Of a stretch of 64,000 nucleotides of DNA, positions 1-11,839 are shown piece by piece. The stretch is taken from the NCBI RefSeq assembly GCF_020687165.1, contig NZ_JAJEQC010000009.1. One strand, given 5' to 3'. Each line of letters starts with the position of its first letter. Position 1 is the stretch's first letter. The position numbers were made by a program, and so were the translations under genes. The notes beneath the pieces are model-generated. The model saw only the letters and a list, made by a program, of their open reading frames with translations, had not been told where the DNA came from and ran no database searches. This DNA is from Hominenteromicrobium mulieris (GTDB taxonomy: Bacteria; Bacillota; Clostridia; Oscillospirales; Acutalibacteraceae).

Positions 1-1045
1 CGGTATGCTTTTAACAAACCTGCCCGGCGCAGGCATTTACCATGCAGAACTGTTTGAAGGCGGTCATGTGCATTGGGAAATGTTTGCGGAAGGTGTTAAA
101 CTCGCAAACGGTTCCACGGAAGCTGCTGGTCTGCTCGACGTCCTCTATCTCGGCGTTAAGCTCGGTGTTTATCCATGTCTCATCTTCATCGGCGTCGGCT
201 GCATGACAGACTTCGGTCCGCTGATTGCAAACCCGAAGAGCCTGCTGCTCGGCGCTGCCGCACAGCTCGGTATCTTCGTTACCTATGTCGGCGCTGTCCT
301 GCTCGGCTTCACCCCGGCACAGGCCGGCTCCATCGGCATCATCGGCGGTGCAGACGGCCCTACGGCCATCTTCGTCACCTCCAAGCTCGCACCTGAACTC
401 CTTGGCCCGATCGCCGTTGCCGCATATTCCTACATGGCGCTCGTTCCGGTTATTCAACCGCCGATCATGAAGGCGCTCACCACAAAGAAAGAGCGCATGA
501 TCCAGATGAAGCAGCTCCGTCAGGTTACAAAGACCGAGAAGATTCTGTTCCCGATCGTGGTTACCATCTTCGTTTCCCTCATGCTGCCGTCCGCTGCATC
601 CCTTGTCGGCTGCCTCATGCTCGGCAACCTTCTCCGTGAGAGCGGCGTAACAGAGCGTCTGAACAAGACCGCACAGAACGAGCTGATGAACATCGTTACG
701 ATCTTCCTCGGCACCTCCGTCGGTGCAACAGCTACCGCTGCAAACTTCCTCAATCCGCAGACGCTTAAGATTCTCGTCCTCGGCGTTGTTGCATTCGGTC
801 TCGGCACCGCAGGCGGCGTTCTGCTCGCAAAGCTCATGAACGTCTTCCTTAAGGATAAGATCAATCCGCTCATCGGCTCCGCCGGTGTTTCCGCCGTTCC
901 TATGGCGGCTCGTGTATCGCAGGTCGTCGGCCAGAAAGAGAATCCGCGCAACTTCCTGCTCATGCACGCTATGGGTCCGAACGTCGCAGGCGTCATCGGT
1001 TCTGCTGTTGCAGCCGGTGTGTTCCTGGCTCTGTTCGGCGTTTGA
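1..1045 (+). CDS. oadB: Sodium ion-translocating decarboxylase, beta subunit (5' end cut off by the window)
   Basis: Membrane subunit that couples decarboxylation of carboxybiotin to Na+ export (OadB/GcdB/MmdB family). The frame is already open at base 2, and a Gly codon precedes the first Met, as in the family's conserved G-M-L-L-T-N-L-P segment, so the gene begins outside the window. The visible 346 residues hold many hydrophobic helices and the family signature GGADGPTAIF around residue 115, which contains the Na+-binding Asp. It ends in a TM helix, followed after 30 nt by the carboxyltransferase gene. Which acid is decarboxylated (oxaloacetate, methylmalonyl-CoA or glutaconyl-CoA) depends on the partner; the neighbour points to oxaloacetate. 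Confidence 0.93.
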   Translation, partial: GMLLTNLPGAGIYHAELFEGGHVHWEMFAEGVKLANGSTEAAGLLDVLYLGVKLGVYPCLIFIGVGCMTDFGPLIANPKSLLLGAAAQLGIFVTYVGAVLLGFTPAQAGSIGIIGGADGPTAIFVTSKLAPELLGPIAVAAYSYMALVPVIQPPIMKALTTKKERMIQMKQLRQVTKTEKILFPIVVTIFVSLMLPSAASLVGCLMLGNLLRESGVTERLNKTAQNELMNIVTIFLGTSVGATATAANFLNPQTLKILVLGVVAFGLGTAGGVLLAKLMNVFLKDKINPLIGSAGVSAVPMAARVSQVVGQKENPRNFLLMHAMGPNVAGVIGSAVAAGVFLALFGV

Positions 1046-1075
1046 TAACGCTTAGGAAAGGAAGTAACAGTTATT

Positions 1076-2524
1076 ATGGCTAAGAATCCCCTTAGAATTA
1101 CCGATACCATCCTGCGTGACGCGCACCAGTCTCAGGCCGCAACGCGCATGCGTATCGAGGATATGCTTCCGGCTTGCGAAAAGCTGGACAACATGGGTTA
1201 CTGGTCTCTGGAGTGCTGGGGCGGCGCAACGTTCGACGTCTGCATGCGTTTCCTGAACGAAGACCCGTGGGAGCGTCTCAGAACGCTTAAAAAGGCAATG
1301 CCGAAGACCCCGTTGCAGATGCTCCTGCGCGGCCAGAACCTCCTCGGCTACAAGCACTATGCCGATGACGTGGTTGCAGAGTTCTGCAAAAAGTCCATCG
1401 AAAACGGCATCGATGTCGTCCGTATCTTCGACGCACTGAACGATCCCCGCAACATGGAGACCGCTATGAAGTACGTCAAGGAATATGGCGGCAAGGCAGA
1501 GGCTGCCATCAGCTATACAAAGAGCCCCGTGCACAGCGAGGATTACTTCGTAAAGCTCGCTATGCAGCTTGAAAAGATGGGTGCAGATACCATCTGCATT
1601 AAGGATATGGCAAACCTGCTCCTTCCGTACGACGCATATTCGCTCGTAAAGAAGCTGAAGGAAAACGTCAGCGTGCCGATCCATCTGCATACCCACAACA
1701 CCACCGGTACAGGCGACATGGTCAACCTGATGGCTGCACAGGCAGGCGTTGACATCGTGGACTGCGCACTGTCCCCGCTCGCAAACGGCACCTCTCAGCC
1801 GGCAACTGAGTCCCTCGTTGCCACGCTGCAGGGCACCAGCCGTGATACCGGCCTTGATCTTGAGAAGCTCAGCGAGGTTGCCGCACACTTCCGTACGGTT
1901 GCCGATAAGCTGAACATTAACCCGAAGGTCCTTAAGGTCGATACCAACACGCTGCTGTATCAGGTTCCGGGCGGCATGCTTTCGAACCTTATCTCTCAGC
2001 TCAAGCAGGCAAACGCAGAAGACAAGTACTATGATGTGCTCGCAGAAGTGCCGCGCGTCCGTGCTGACTTCGGTTACCCGCCGCTCGTTACCCCGACCAG
2101 CCAGATCGTCGGTACGCAGGCTGTTATGAACGTTCTTGTCGGTGAGCGCTATAAGATGGTCACCAAAGAGAGCAAGGGCATGCTGCGCGGCGAATACGGC
2201 AAGCTGCCGGGCGAGGTGAACGAGGAAGTCCGCAAGAAGTGCATCGGCGATGACAAGGTCATCACCTGCCGTCCTGCCGACCTCATCGAGCCGGAGCTTG
2301 AGAAGTACAGAGCAGAGATCGGCGACAGAGCAAAGAGCGAAGAGGATGTCCTCTCCTACGCACTGTTCCCGGCTGTTGCTACAAAGTTCTTTGAGTGGCG
2401 CGACAATCCGCATAAGGATGAAGCACCTGCCGCAGAAGCTGCACCGGCTGCAAAGCCCGCAACACCGGCCAACAACGGCCCGAAGACCCTCTACGTTGAG
2501 GATCTCACCAACGGCAACTTCTGA
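1076..2524 (+). CDS. oadA: Oxaloacetate decarboxylase alpha subunit (carboxyltransferase), no biotin domain
   Basis: Transfers the carboxyl group of oxaloacetate (or a related keto acid) to biotin, feeding the membrane Na+ pump encoded just upstream. The HMGL-like TIM barrel starts with ITDTILRDAHQSQ (residues 8-20). The metal-binding HTHNTTG and the CIKDM segment with the carboxylysine Lys are both present. The PYC_OADA domain follows, then an Ala/Pro-rich tail (about 452-470). The chain stops there with no biotinyl lysine motif (A/V-M-K-M), so the biotin carrier must be a separate protein, probably upstream of the window. RBS aggaaaggaag at 1054-1064; 482 aa is normal for biotin-less forms. 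Confidence 0.92.
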   Translation: MAKNPLRITDTILRDAHQSQAATRMRIEDMLPACEKLDNMGYWSLECWGGATFDVCMRFLNEDPWERLRTLKKAMPKTPLQMLLRGQNLLGYKHYADDVVAEFCKKSIENGIDVVRIFDALNDPRNMETAMKYVKEYGGKAEAAISYTKSPVHSEDYFVKLAMQLEKMGADTICIKDMANLLLPYDAYSLVKKLKENVSVPIHLHTHNTTGTGDMVNLMAAQAGVDIVDCALSPLANGTSQPATESLVATLQGTSRDTGLDLEKLSEVAAHFRTVADKLNINPKVLKVDTNTLLYQVPGGMLSNLISQLKQANAEDKYYDVLAEVPRVRADFGYPPLVTPTSQIVGTQAVMNVLVGERYKMVTKESKGMLRGEYGKLPGEVNEEVRKKCIGDDKVITCRPADLIEPELEKYRAEIGDRAKSEEDVLSYALFPAVATKFFEWRDNPHKDEAPAAEAAPAAKPATPANNGPKTLYVEDLTNGNF

Positions 2525-2554
2525 TTGATCGGAAATCCGCTTAAATAAGTGAAC

Positions 2555-2593
2555 AAAACGCTCGTCCCAGTTTATCAGCGGACGAGCGTTTTT
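2555..2593 (+). terminator. Intrinsic terminator of the oad operon
   Basis: A 13-bp perfect stem (2555-2567 with 2580-2592) around a 12-nt loop. The right arm runs into a T tract, 30 nt after the oadA stop. Confidence 0.85.
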
Positions 2594-2610
2594 GCATATC
2601 TGTGCAGCTA

Positions 2611-2638
2611 TATAGCTTTACATGAATATAAAGCTATA
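2611..2638. repeat. AT-rich inverted repeat between oadA and the fucosidase
   Basis: Arms tatagcttta (2611-2620) and taaagctata (2629-2638), perfect over 10 bp with an 8-nt spacer. It lies downstream of the terminator and about 150 nt before the fucosidase promoter. No T tract follows, so it could be an operator or a chance hairpin. Confidence 0.4.
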
Positions 2639-2787
2639 CTCCTTTACACACAACAACGCCGCTGCCCGATTTAAAAGAGGCAACGGGGTTGCTCTATAAT
2701 TGCAGGGGGGATAGGGCGTCGTGCTCACGCGCATCTACCGTACTGTTTGCGCGGTACCTTTCTTTCCTTTTTTCGCGCGAATATCTA

Positions 2788-2816
2788 TTTACAAAAGCCG
2801 GGCAAAATGTTACAAT
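2788..2816 (+). promoter_or_regulatory. Sigma-A-type promoter of the fucosidase gene
   Basis: TTTACA at 2788-2793, 17-bp spacer, TACAAT at 2811-2816, placing the transcript start about 40 nt before the ATG. The rest of the 337-nt gap after oadA holds only the terminator and the inverted repeat described above. Confidence 0.6.
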
Positions 2817-2861
2817 CACAGTAAGAATCCCCGAAATGGCGGGCGAAAGGACGGAGTTTGT

Positions 2862-4166
2862 ATGTATAAATTTGATAGAGAAAAATATGATAAGCGTATG
2901 CAGTGGTTTACCCACGACCGCTTCGGCATGTTTATCCATTGGGGCCTTTACGCCATTCCTGCGCGCGGCGAGTGGGTGCGCTCCACGGAAGAGATTCCGG
3001 AGGAGGACTACATCCCGTTTTTCAACGAGTTTAATCCGAAAGATTTTGACCCGAAAAAGTGGGCGCGCCTTGCAAAGCAGGCCGGCATGAAGTACGCCGT
3101 GCTCACTGCAAAGCACCACGACGGCTTCTGCCTGTTTGATTCCGCTCTTACCGATTGGAAGGTCACGAACACGCCTTACGGCAAAGACATCGTGCGTGAG
3201 TATCTCGACGCGTTCCGCGCAGAGGGCATCAAGGTCGGCCTTTATTATTCGCTGCTCGATTGGCACCACCCGGATTACCCCGCCTACGGCGACCGCCAGC
3301 ATCCTATGCGCAACAACATCACCTATAAAGATAAGCCCTATAACTTTGATAACTACCTTGATTACATGCACGGTCAGGTGCGCGAGCTCTGCACAAACTA
3401 CGGCAAGCTCGATATGATGTGGTTCGACTTTTCCTACGACGACCTCACCGGCGAAGCGTGGCGTGCGTCGGAGCTCGTGCGTATGGTGCGCTCCCTGCAG
3501 CCGGACATCATCATCGATAACCGTCTGGAGGTCAGCGGCAGTGGCTTCGGCTCCATCGCAACGGACGAACCGCTTGAGTACAGCGGCGACTATGTCAGCC
3601 CGGAGCAGATCATCCCGCAGACCGGCTTTAAGGACAGCCGCGGCCGCAATATCTGTTGGGAAGCCTGCATCACGATGAACGACAACTGGGGCTACTGCGC
3701 AAAGGATAAGAACTTTAAGCCCGCCGAAATGATTATCAAAAAGCTCGTTGAGTGTGTCAGCAAAAACGGCAATATGCTCTTAAATGTCGGCCCGGATGCC
3801 AGAGGCAATATCCCCGCAGAGTCCGTCGAGATTCTGGAAAAAATCGGCGCGTGGATGCAGAAGAATTCCGATTCCATTTACGGCTGCGGCGGCTGCGACC
3901 TGCCGAAGCCCGAAAACGGTCGCATCACCAAAAACGGCAAAACGCTCTATTATCACATTATGGAAAACTCCATCGGCGGTATCCCGCTGCAGGGCATTTC
4001 GCTCGATGAGGTTGAGTCTATCCGTCTCATCTCCGACGGCACCGAGATAAAGCCCCTTAAAAACTGGATCGTTGAAAACTACCCGGACGTCGTGTTCGTG
4101 CAGGTTTCCAACACTGTAAAACTGCCCGATGACATCGATACCGTCATCGCTGTCCACACAAAGTAA
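2862..4166 (+). CDS. Alpha-L-fucosidase (glycoside hydrolase family 29)
   Basis: Retaining fucosidase that removes terminal alpha-L-fucose from host or plant glycans. Family motifs: FIHWGLYAIP (24-33), the paired His of TAKHHDGF (82-89), GLYYSLLDWHHPDY (126-139), and the nucleophile Asp189 in MMWFDF. The C-terminal part contains NGNMLLNVGPDARG. The ATG at 2862 is chosen because acggag lies just upstream and the homologous region begins there; an in-frame start at 2721 would include the promoter. No signal peptide is seen at 434 aa, so the enzyme is probably cytoplasmic and acts on imported oligosaccharides. A small alpha/beta hydrolase follows after 20 nt. Confidence 0.9.
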   Translation: MYKFDREKYDKRMQWFTHDRFGMFIHWGLYAIPARGEWVRSTEEIPEEDYIPFFNEFNPKDFDPKKWARLAKQAGMKYAVLTAKHHDGFCLFDSALTDWKVTNTPYGKDIVREYLDAFRAEGIKVGLYYSLLDWHHPDYPAYGDRQHPMRNNITYKDKPYNFDNYLDYMHGQVRELCTNYGKLDMMWFDFSYDDLTGEAWRASELVRMVRSLQPDIIIDNRLEVSGSGFGSIATDEPLEYSGDYVSPEQIIPQTGFKDSRGRNICWEACITMNDNWGYCAKDKNFKPAEMIIKKLVECVSKNGNMLLNVGPDARGNIPAESVEILEKIGAWMQKNSDSIYGCGGCDLPKPENGRITKNGKTLYYHIMENSIGGIPLQGISLDEVESIRLISDGTEIKPLKNWIVENYPDVVFVQVSNTVKLPDDIDTVIAVHTK

Positions 4167-4186
4167 ACCAAAAGGAGTGCGTGTTT

Positions 4187-5086
4187 ATGGGTAAAAAAGC
4201 ACTATTCGCCGCAGCGTTGGCTGCAGGTGCGGCCGCGGTTGTCTCCAACGCCGTTTTAAACGATACCCTGCGCCGCCGCCCGCCGAACAAAGACCCGCTG
4301 CCGGACGATGAAGAAACCCGTGCGGCAACAGTATGGTTCAAGAAATATGCCAAGCGCGTCACGTACCGCAACCCCGAAAATATGCGCCTCACTGCATGGT
4401 TCATCCCGCACAAAGGCCACCGCTATGCCATCATCTGCCACGGCTACGGCAGCCGCGCAGAGTGTATGCGCCACCGCGGCAAGTCGTTTTATGACCTCGG
4501 CTTTAACATTTTAATGCCGAACGCTCGCGCCCACGGTGACAGCGCCGGAGACTGGATTGGCATGGGCTGGCCGGAGCGTAAGGATATCATCGGCTGGATC
4601 TACGAGGTTATTCGCCGCGACAAAGACGCGCATATCCTTCTCTACGGCGAATCCATGGGCGCTGCCACCGTCATGATGACGGCGGGCGAGCAGCTGCCGC
4701 CGCAGGTGAAGCTCGCCATTGAAGACTGTGGCTACACCTCTGTGTGGGATCAGGCCAAAGCCGCTGTCAAAGATCTGTATGGCGGCGCAATGGGTGTGTT
4801 TATCCCGGCGGTGTCGCTTGCGTCCAAAGTGAAGTTCGGGTACAGCTTTCGCGAAGCGAGTGCGCTTAATCAGATTCGCCGCTGTAAAATTCCCGTGCTG
4901 TTCATTCACGGCGAGGCGGATGCTCTCGTGCCGTGCGCCATGGTGTATCGCCTTTACGAAGCCGCAAACTGCGATAAGCAGCTGCTTACCGTGCCGGGTG
5001 CAGGCCACTGCCTTTCCGCTTCCGTCGCGCCAAAGCTCTATTGGAGCGCTGTGCGCAGCTTTATCGAACGTTATATCGACCGCTGA
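4187..5086 (+). CDS. Alpha/beta hydrolase with N-terminal membrane anchor
   Basis: Serine hydrolase of the YqkD/BAAT-like type. Residues 5-24 form a hydrophobic Ala-rich segment with no lipobox, probably a membrane anchor. The nucleophile elbow is GESMG with Ser156, the acid is Asp245 in HGEADALVP, and the general base is His274 in GAGH; the oxyanion segment CHGYGSR is at 84-90. The start is ATG 4187, since aaaggag at 4171-4177 is 9 nt away; an in-frame GTG at 4181 would be too close. It probably shares the transcript of the fucosidase and could deacylate a carbohydrate ester, but the substrate is unknown. Confidence 0.8.
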   Translation: MGKKALFAAALAAGAAAVVSNAVLNDTLRRRPPNKDPLPDDEETRAATVWFKKYAKRVTYRNPENMRLTAWFIPHKGHRYAIICHGYGSRAECMRHRGKSFYDLGFNILMPNARAHGDSAGDWIGMGWPERKDIIGWIYEVIRRDKDAHILLYGESMGAATVMMTAGEQLPPQVKLAIEDCGYTSVWDQAKAAVKDLYGGAMGVFIPAVSLASKVKFGYSFREASALNQIRRCKIPVLFIHGEADALVPCAMVYRLYEAANCDKQLLTVPGAGHCLSASVAPKLYWSAVRSFIERYIDR

Positions 5087-5091
5087 AAACC

Positions 5092-5123
5092 GGGCGGCAC
5101 CCATAGGCGGTGCTGCCCTTTTT
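5092..5123 (+). terminator. Terminator after the fucosidase/hydrolase pair
   Basis: 10-bp GC-rich stem (5092-5101 with 5109-5118, one G-U pair) followed by five Ts, directly after the hydrolase stop. Confidence 0.8.
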
Positions 5124-5148
5124 CAAGCATTTGAAAGGAATGAAAACC

Positions 5149-5865
5149 ATGGCCGCAAGACGAAAAAGGGAAGAGGAAGCGGAGTTTTTAAAGCTGAATA
5201 CCACGTCTAACCCTACGGAGCTCGATATTTTGACGTTTGCGCTGCACCTTTTGGACCCGAACTGCCCCGCGCAAACAACGGCGGCCGCACTTTTGGAGCG
5301 ACACGGAAAACTCAGCGACGTGTTTGATACCCCCGCGCAGATTTTGGCGGAGTGCCCCGGCGTCGGCCCGCGCCTTGCAAGTGCGCTCGCTGCTTACCCG
5401 GACTTGTTCCGTGCCTATATGGAGTCGAAAAATCAGGCGCGCACCCGTATTGTCGATACCAAAACCGCCTTTGCCGCCGTGCAGAACAAATTTTTCGGCA
5501 GAAAAACGGAGATCGTCGTGCTGCTCATTTTGGACAGCAAGGGGTATTTAAAATACATGGGCATTGTCAACGAGGGCTCCGTGCACGGCGTGCCCATCTA
5601 TATCCGTCAAATCGCCCGGCTGTGCCTTTTGTACGACGCCGATGCCGTTTACCTCGCGCACAACCACCCAAGCGGCAACTGCACGCCCTCACGGCAGGAC
5701 ATCCAAACAACCAAGGAGATCGAGCTCGCACTCTCCGGCATAGACGTCATCCTCTCCGACCACTTCATTTTCACGGACGAGGACTACCTCTCCATGCGCG
5801 CGACCGGCGTCCTACAAAAGCTTCGCCACGACATCGCCACCCTAAAACGGCAGATCATTACGTAA
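5149..5865 (+). CDS. radC: RadC-like JAB/MPN domain protein
   Basis: UPF0758 family. A helix-hairpin-helix segment (CPGVGPRLASAL, 69-80) is followed by an MPN/JAB metalloprotease-like domain. Its JAMM motif is intact: His171 and His173 in HNHPSG, Ser175 and Asp184. The family was named for E. coli radC, but a repair role is doubtful and its true substrate is not known. The start is ATG 5149 with aaagga 9 nt upstream; an in-frame ATG at 5140 directly abuts that RBS. At 238 aa it is of usual length. It sits between a terminator and the uvrB promoter, so it is probably expressed from readthrough or a weak promoter of its own. Confidence 0.88.
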   Translation: MAARRKREEEAEFLKLNTTSNPTELDILTFALHLLDPNCPAQTTAAALLERHGKLSDVFDTPAQILAECPGVGPRLASALAAYPDLFRAYMESKNQARTRIVDTKTAFAAVQNKFFGRKTEIVVLLILDSKGYLKYMGIVNEGSVHGVPIYIRQIARLCLLYDADAVYLAHNHPSGNCTPSRQDIQTTKEIELALSGIDVILSDHFIFTDEDYLSMRATGVLQKLRHDIATLKRQIIT

Positions 5866-5911
5866 AAGCCGAACATCACAGGACGTCGGCGGACATAAAC
5901 GGCGGGACGCA

Positions 5912-5940
5912 TTGACAAACGGGTGTTCGCGTGTTATACT
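5912..5940 (+). promoter_or_regulatory. Consensus promoter of the uvrB operon
   Basis: Perfect TTGACA at 5912-5917, 17-bp spacer, TATACT at 5935-5940. This is one of the strongest sigma-A matches in the window. Confidence 0.8.
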
Positions 5941-5951
5941 AAGTCATAGTG

Positions 5952-5963
5952 AAACGTATGTTC
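5952..5963. promoter_or_regulatory. LexA/DinR-type SOS box candidate before uvrB
   Basis: AAACgtatGTTC matches the Gram-positive LexA core GAAC-N4-GTTC at seven of eight fixed bases. It lies just downstream of the -10 box, at the expected transcript start, where a bound repressor would block initiation. uvrB is a classic SOS gene, which supports the reading, but the site is one base off and no lexA gene is in the window. Confidence 0.5.
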
Positions 5964-5989
5964 TAAAAGTTCAGTAAGGGAGCAAAGCC

Positions 5990-7963
5990 ATGCAGGAGCG
6001 GGATAAATTTGTATTGAAGTCAAAATATCAGCCGACGGGCGACCAGCCGAAGGCGATCAAAGAACTTGTGGAGTCCATCCGCGCGGGGCATAAGGAGCAG
6101 ACGCTGCTCGGCGTTACGGGCAGTGGCAAAACGTTCACCATGGCGAACGTCATTGCGGAATTGAATCGTCCCACGCTTGTTTTGGCACACAACAAAACGC
6201 TTGCAGCGCAGCTTTGCAGTGAGTTCCGCGAGTTTTTCCCGGATAACGCCGTGGAATACTTCGTTTCCTACTACGATTACTATCAGCCGGAAGCGTACAT
6301 TGCGCAGACGGATACCTATATTGAAAAAGACAGTGCCATCAACGAGGAGATCGATAAGCTGCGCCACAGCGCCACCAGTGCGCTTTCTGAGCGGCGGGAC
6401 GTCATTATCGTCGCGTCCGTTTCGTGCATTTACAGCTTAGGCGACCCAATCGATTACCGCACGATGGTCATTTCACTGCGCCCCGGCATGGAAAAAAGCC
6501 GCGATGCGCTTTTGCAGAAGCTCGTCGAGATCCAGTACGAGCGCAACGACATCAACTTTACGCGCAATAAGTTCCGCGTGCGCGGCGATGTAGTGGAAAT
6601 TTTTCCGGCGGAATCGAGCGAAAAGGCGATCCGCGTCGAATTTTTCGGCGATGAGATCGAACGCATCAGCGAGGTTGTGCCGCTTACGGGCGAGATTGTC
6701 AGCGATTTAAAGCATGTCGCCATCTACCCGGCGTCGCATTACATCGTCCCGCGCGAAAAAATGGCGGTCGCGCTCAAGGAAATCGAGGCCGAAATGGAAG
6801 AACGCGTCAAGTTCTTTAAGTCCGAAGATAAACTCATCGAAGCGCAGCGCATCGAGCAGCGTACACGCTATGATATTGAAATGCTCAGCGAGATCGGCAT
6901 GTGCAAGGGCATCGAAAACTATTCGCGCGTGCTTTCGGGCCGTAAGCCCGGCAGCCAGCCGTGCACACTGCTCGATTATTTCCCGGACGATTTTCTGCTG
7001 TTCGTCGATGAATCGCACGTGACGCTGCCGCAGGTGCGCTCCATGTACGCCGGAGACCGCGCGCGCAAGCAGAGCCTTGTGGATTACGGCTTCCGTTTGC
7101 CCTCAGCGTATGACAACCGCCCGTTGAATTTTGACGAGTTCTATGCGCACGTCAATCAAGCGGTGTTCGTCAGCGCCACGCCGGGCGACTTGGAGTTGGA
7201 AAAATCCGCAGCGGTCGTGGAGCAGGTTATTCGCCCGACTGGACTTTTAGACCCGCGCATCACGGTAAAGCCGACCGACGGGCAGATTGACGATCTTATT
7301 TCGGAGATCAACGTGCGTACCGCGCGCGGCGAGCGTATTCTCGTGACAACGCTCACGAAAAAAATGGCGGAAGACCTCACGGGCTTCCTTGAAAATTACA
7401 GCATCCGCGTGCGCTACATGCACCACGACATCGATACGGTGGAGCGCATGGAAATCATCCGTGACCTGCGTCTCGGCGAGTTTGACGTGCTTGTCGGCAT
7501 CAACCTGTTGAGAGAGGGCCTTGATATCCCGGAGGTGTCGCTCGTCGCAATTCTGGACGCAGATAAAGAGGGCTTCCTGCGCAGCGGACGCAGCCTCATC
7601 CAGACCATTGGCCGTGCTGCGAGAAATGCACATGGCGAGGTCATTATGTATGCCGATTTTGTCACGCCGTCGATGGAATACGCGATACGTGAGACGGAGC
7701 GCCGCCGCGCCATTCAGGAAAAATACAACGAAGAACACGGCATCGTGCCGCAGACCATCGTGAAAAAGGTCTCCGAGATTTTGGAGATTTCCACAAAGGC
7801 GGAAGAAGCGGGCAGTAAATCGAAGAAAAAGAAGAAGTATACGGCCGCCGAAAAGCGCGTGATGATCGACAAGCTCACAAAGGAGATGAAGGCGGCAGCA
7901 AAGCTGCTTGAGTTCGAGCACGCAGCCTACCTGCGTGACCGTATCAAGGAGCTGGAAAAATAG
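5990..7963 (+). CDS. uvrB: UvrABC excinuclease subunit B
   Basis: Damage-verifying helicase-like subunit of nucleotide excision repair. It receives the lesion from UvrA and recruits UvrC. Walker A GVTGSGKT is at 41-48, and the beta-hairpin region contains YYDYYQPEAY (94-103). FVDESH (Walker B) and the helicase motif VI QTIGRAARN follow. The last 40 residues form the UVR domain that contacts UvrC. 657 aa is the usual length. ATG 5990 has aagggag 7 nt upstream. It is the first gene of a uvrB-GNAT-uvrA operon under a consensus promoter with a possible LexA box; uvrC is not in the window. Confidence 0.97.
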   Translation: MQERDKFVLKSKYQPTGDQPKAIKELVESIRAGHKEQTLLGVTGSGKTFTMANVIAELNRPTLVLAHNKTLAAQLCSEFREFFPDNAVEYFVSYYDYYQPEAYIAQTDTYIEKDSAINEEIDKLRHSATSALSERRDVIIVASVSCIYSLGDPIDYRTMVISLRPGMEKSRDALLQKLVEIQYERNDINFTRNKFRVRGDVVEIFPAESSEKAIRVEFFGDEIERISEVVPLTGEIVSDLKHVAIYPASHYIVPREKMAVALKEIEAEMEERVKFFKSEDKLIEAQRIEQRTRYDIEMLSEIGMCKGIENYSRVLSGRKPGSQPCTLLDYFPDDFLLFVDESHVTLPQVRSMYAGDRARKQSLVDYGFRLPSAYDNRPLNFDEFYAHVNQAVFVSATPGDLELEKSAAVVEQVIRPTGLLDPRITVKPTDGQIDDLISEINVRTARGERILVTTLTKKMAEDLTGFLENYSIRVRYMHHDIDTVERMEIIRDLRLGEFDVLVGINLLREGLDIPEVSLVAILDADKEGFLRSGRSLIQTIGRAARNAHGEVIMYADFVTPSMEYAIRETERRRAIQEKYNEEHGIVPQTIVKKVSEILEISTKAEEAGSKSKKKKKYTAAEKRVMIDKLTKEMKAAAKLLEFEHAAYLRDRIKELEK

Positions 7964-7974
7964 GAGTTTTCGAC

Positions 7975-8760
7975 ATGATTGACAAGGCGAAATGCTTTAC
8001 AGAGACAATGCGTCAATTGGCACTGGAATACAATGCAAAGCCAGAAGACTTTACAGCGAATCAAGTGACGGTCACAACGCCGGCGAAGCCCGATGGCGTG
8101 CGGCTCTATTCGCATGAGCTGCCGTTCTTCCAAATGGCATCAACCGGCAGTGGCGTGGTTATCACGGCGAACGAGGTTTTGCACCCGTTTTTAAAGGAGT
8201 TTACGGGCGATACCGAGCGCTTCAAGCACCCGTACTGGTTGTTCGAGCTTCCGCATTTGCTGTGCATCGAACGCGAGCTGAACAAATACGACTACACATT
8301 GTCGTCGACCTTCCACATGTTTTTGCCCGGTAAGCCGTACAAAGCACGTGTAATGCCGGGTGCCTTTACACTAAAGTGGTTCGACAAAACGAGCGTGAAA
8401 ACGTTGTACCCGAACACGGATTTTCCGAATGCGTTAAGTGAAAAAGAAAATCCCGACCGCCCGGACGTCATCGCACTCGCGGCGTATGACGGCGACGAGA
8501 TCGCGGCGCTGGCGGGTGCTTCGGCAGACACGGACGCACTGTGGCAGGTCGGCATCGACGTAAAAGAACGGTACCGCGGACATGGACTCGGCACAACACT
8601 TGTAAGTCTGCTGTGTGACCGCATCGAAGCGCTCGGCAAAACGCCGTTTTACGGCACAGTGCTTGCCAATTTACATTCGCAGAACATCGCCCTCAACACG
8701 GGCTTTTACCCCGCGTGGGTGGAAATATCAAGCTTTAAAAGGGAAGAAACGAAAGGGTAA
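7975..8760 (+). CDS. GNAT family N-acetyltransferase
   Basis: The C-terminal half (about 160-250) has the GNAT acetyl-CoA pocket, with VGIDVKERYRGHGLGT as motif A. The N-terminal 150 residues are not a GNAT domain and resemble the accessory N-terminal domain of some Clostridia acetyltransferases. It starts 11 nt after uvrB and ends 6 nt before uvrA, so all three are co-transcribed. Insertion between two repair subunits is odd; a protein- or drug-acetylating role is possible, but no substrate can be read from the sequence. Confidence 0.75.
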   Translation: MIDKAKCFTETMRQLALEYNAKPEDFTANQVTVTTPAKPDGVRLYSHELPFFQMASTGSGVVITANEVLHPFLKEFTGDTERFKHPYWLFELPHLLCIERELNKYDYTLSSTFHMFLPGKPYKARVMPGAFTLKWFDKTSVKTLYPNTDFPNALSEKENPDRPDVIALAAYDGDEIAALAGASADTDALWQVGIDVKERYRGHGLGTTLVSLLCDRIEALGKTPFYGTVLANLHSQNIALNTGFYPAWVEISSFKREETKG

Positions 8761-8766
8761 ACCGAA

Positions 8767-11622
<2,856 letters not shown>

Positions 11623-11642
11623 CAAATTCAAAGTGACGTATG

Positions 11643-11679
11643 ACGCTGCGGGCCCGGTTTTCGGGTGCGCGGCGTTTTT
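11643..11679 (+). terminator. Terminator of the uvrB-uvrA operon
   Basis: GC-rich imperfect stem (11643-11656 with 11662-11675, two wobbles and one mismatch) around a gtttt loop, ending in a T5 run. Confidence 0.7.
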
Positions 11680-11839
11680 GCGGCTTTAAACGGATTGACA
11701 CGGAAAAAGAATCTGTCCAAGATATAAAGCCGGAAATTTTGCGTCTTTCAGGGGTGCGGGCGGTTCATATTTACATTTTGTTCAACACATTTGCGTGTAA
11801 ATCGGGTAGAATGAAGAACGGAAAGGAGAGGTTTGCGGT

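Noticed and set aside
11..967. 318-codon minus-strand open frame antisense to oadB, and similar long antisense frames at 1052-2413, 10351-11370, 33048-34397 and 34434-35681
   Set aside because: Their composition mirrors the codon bias of clear genes on the other strand (Arg/His/Ala-rich), with no RBS or family motifs.
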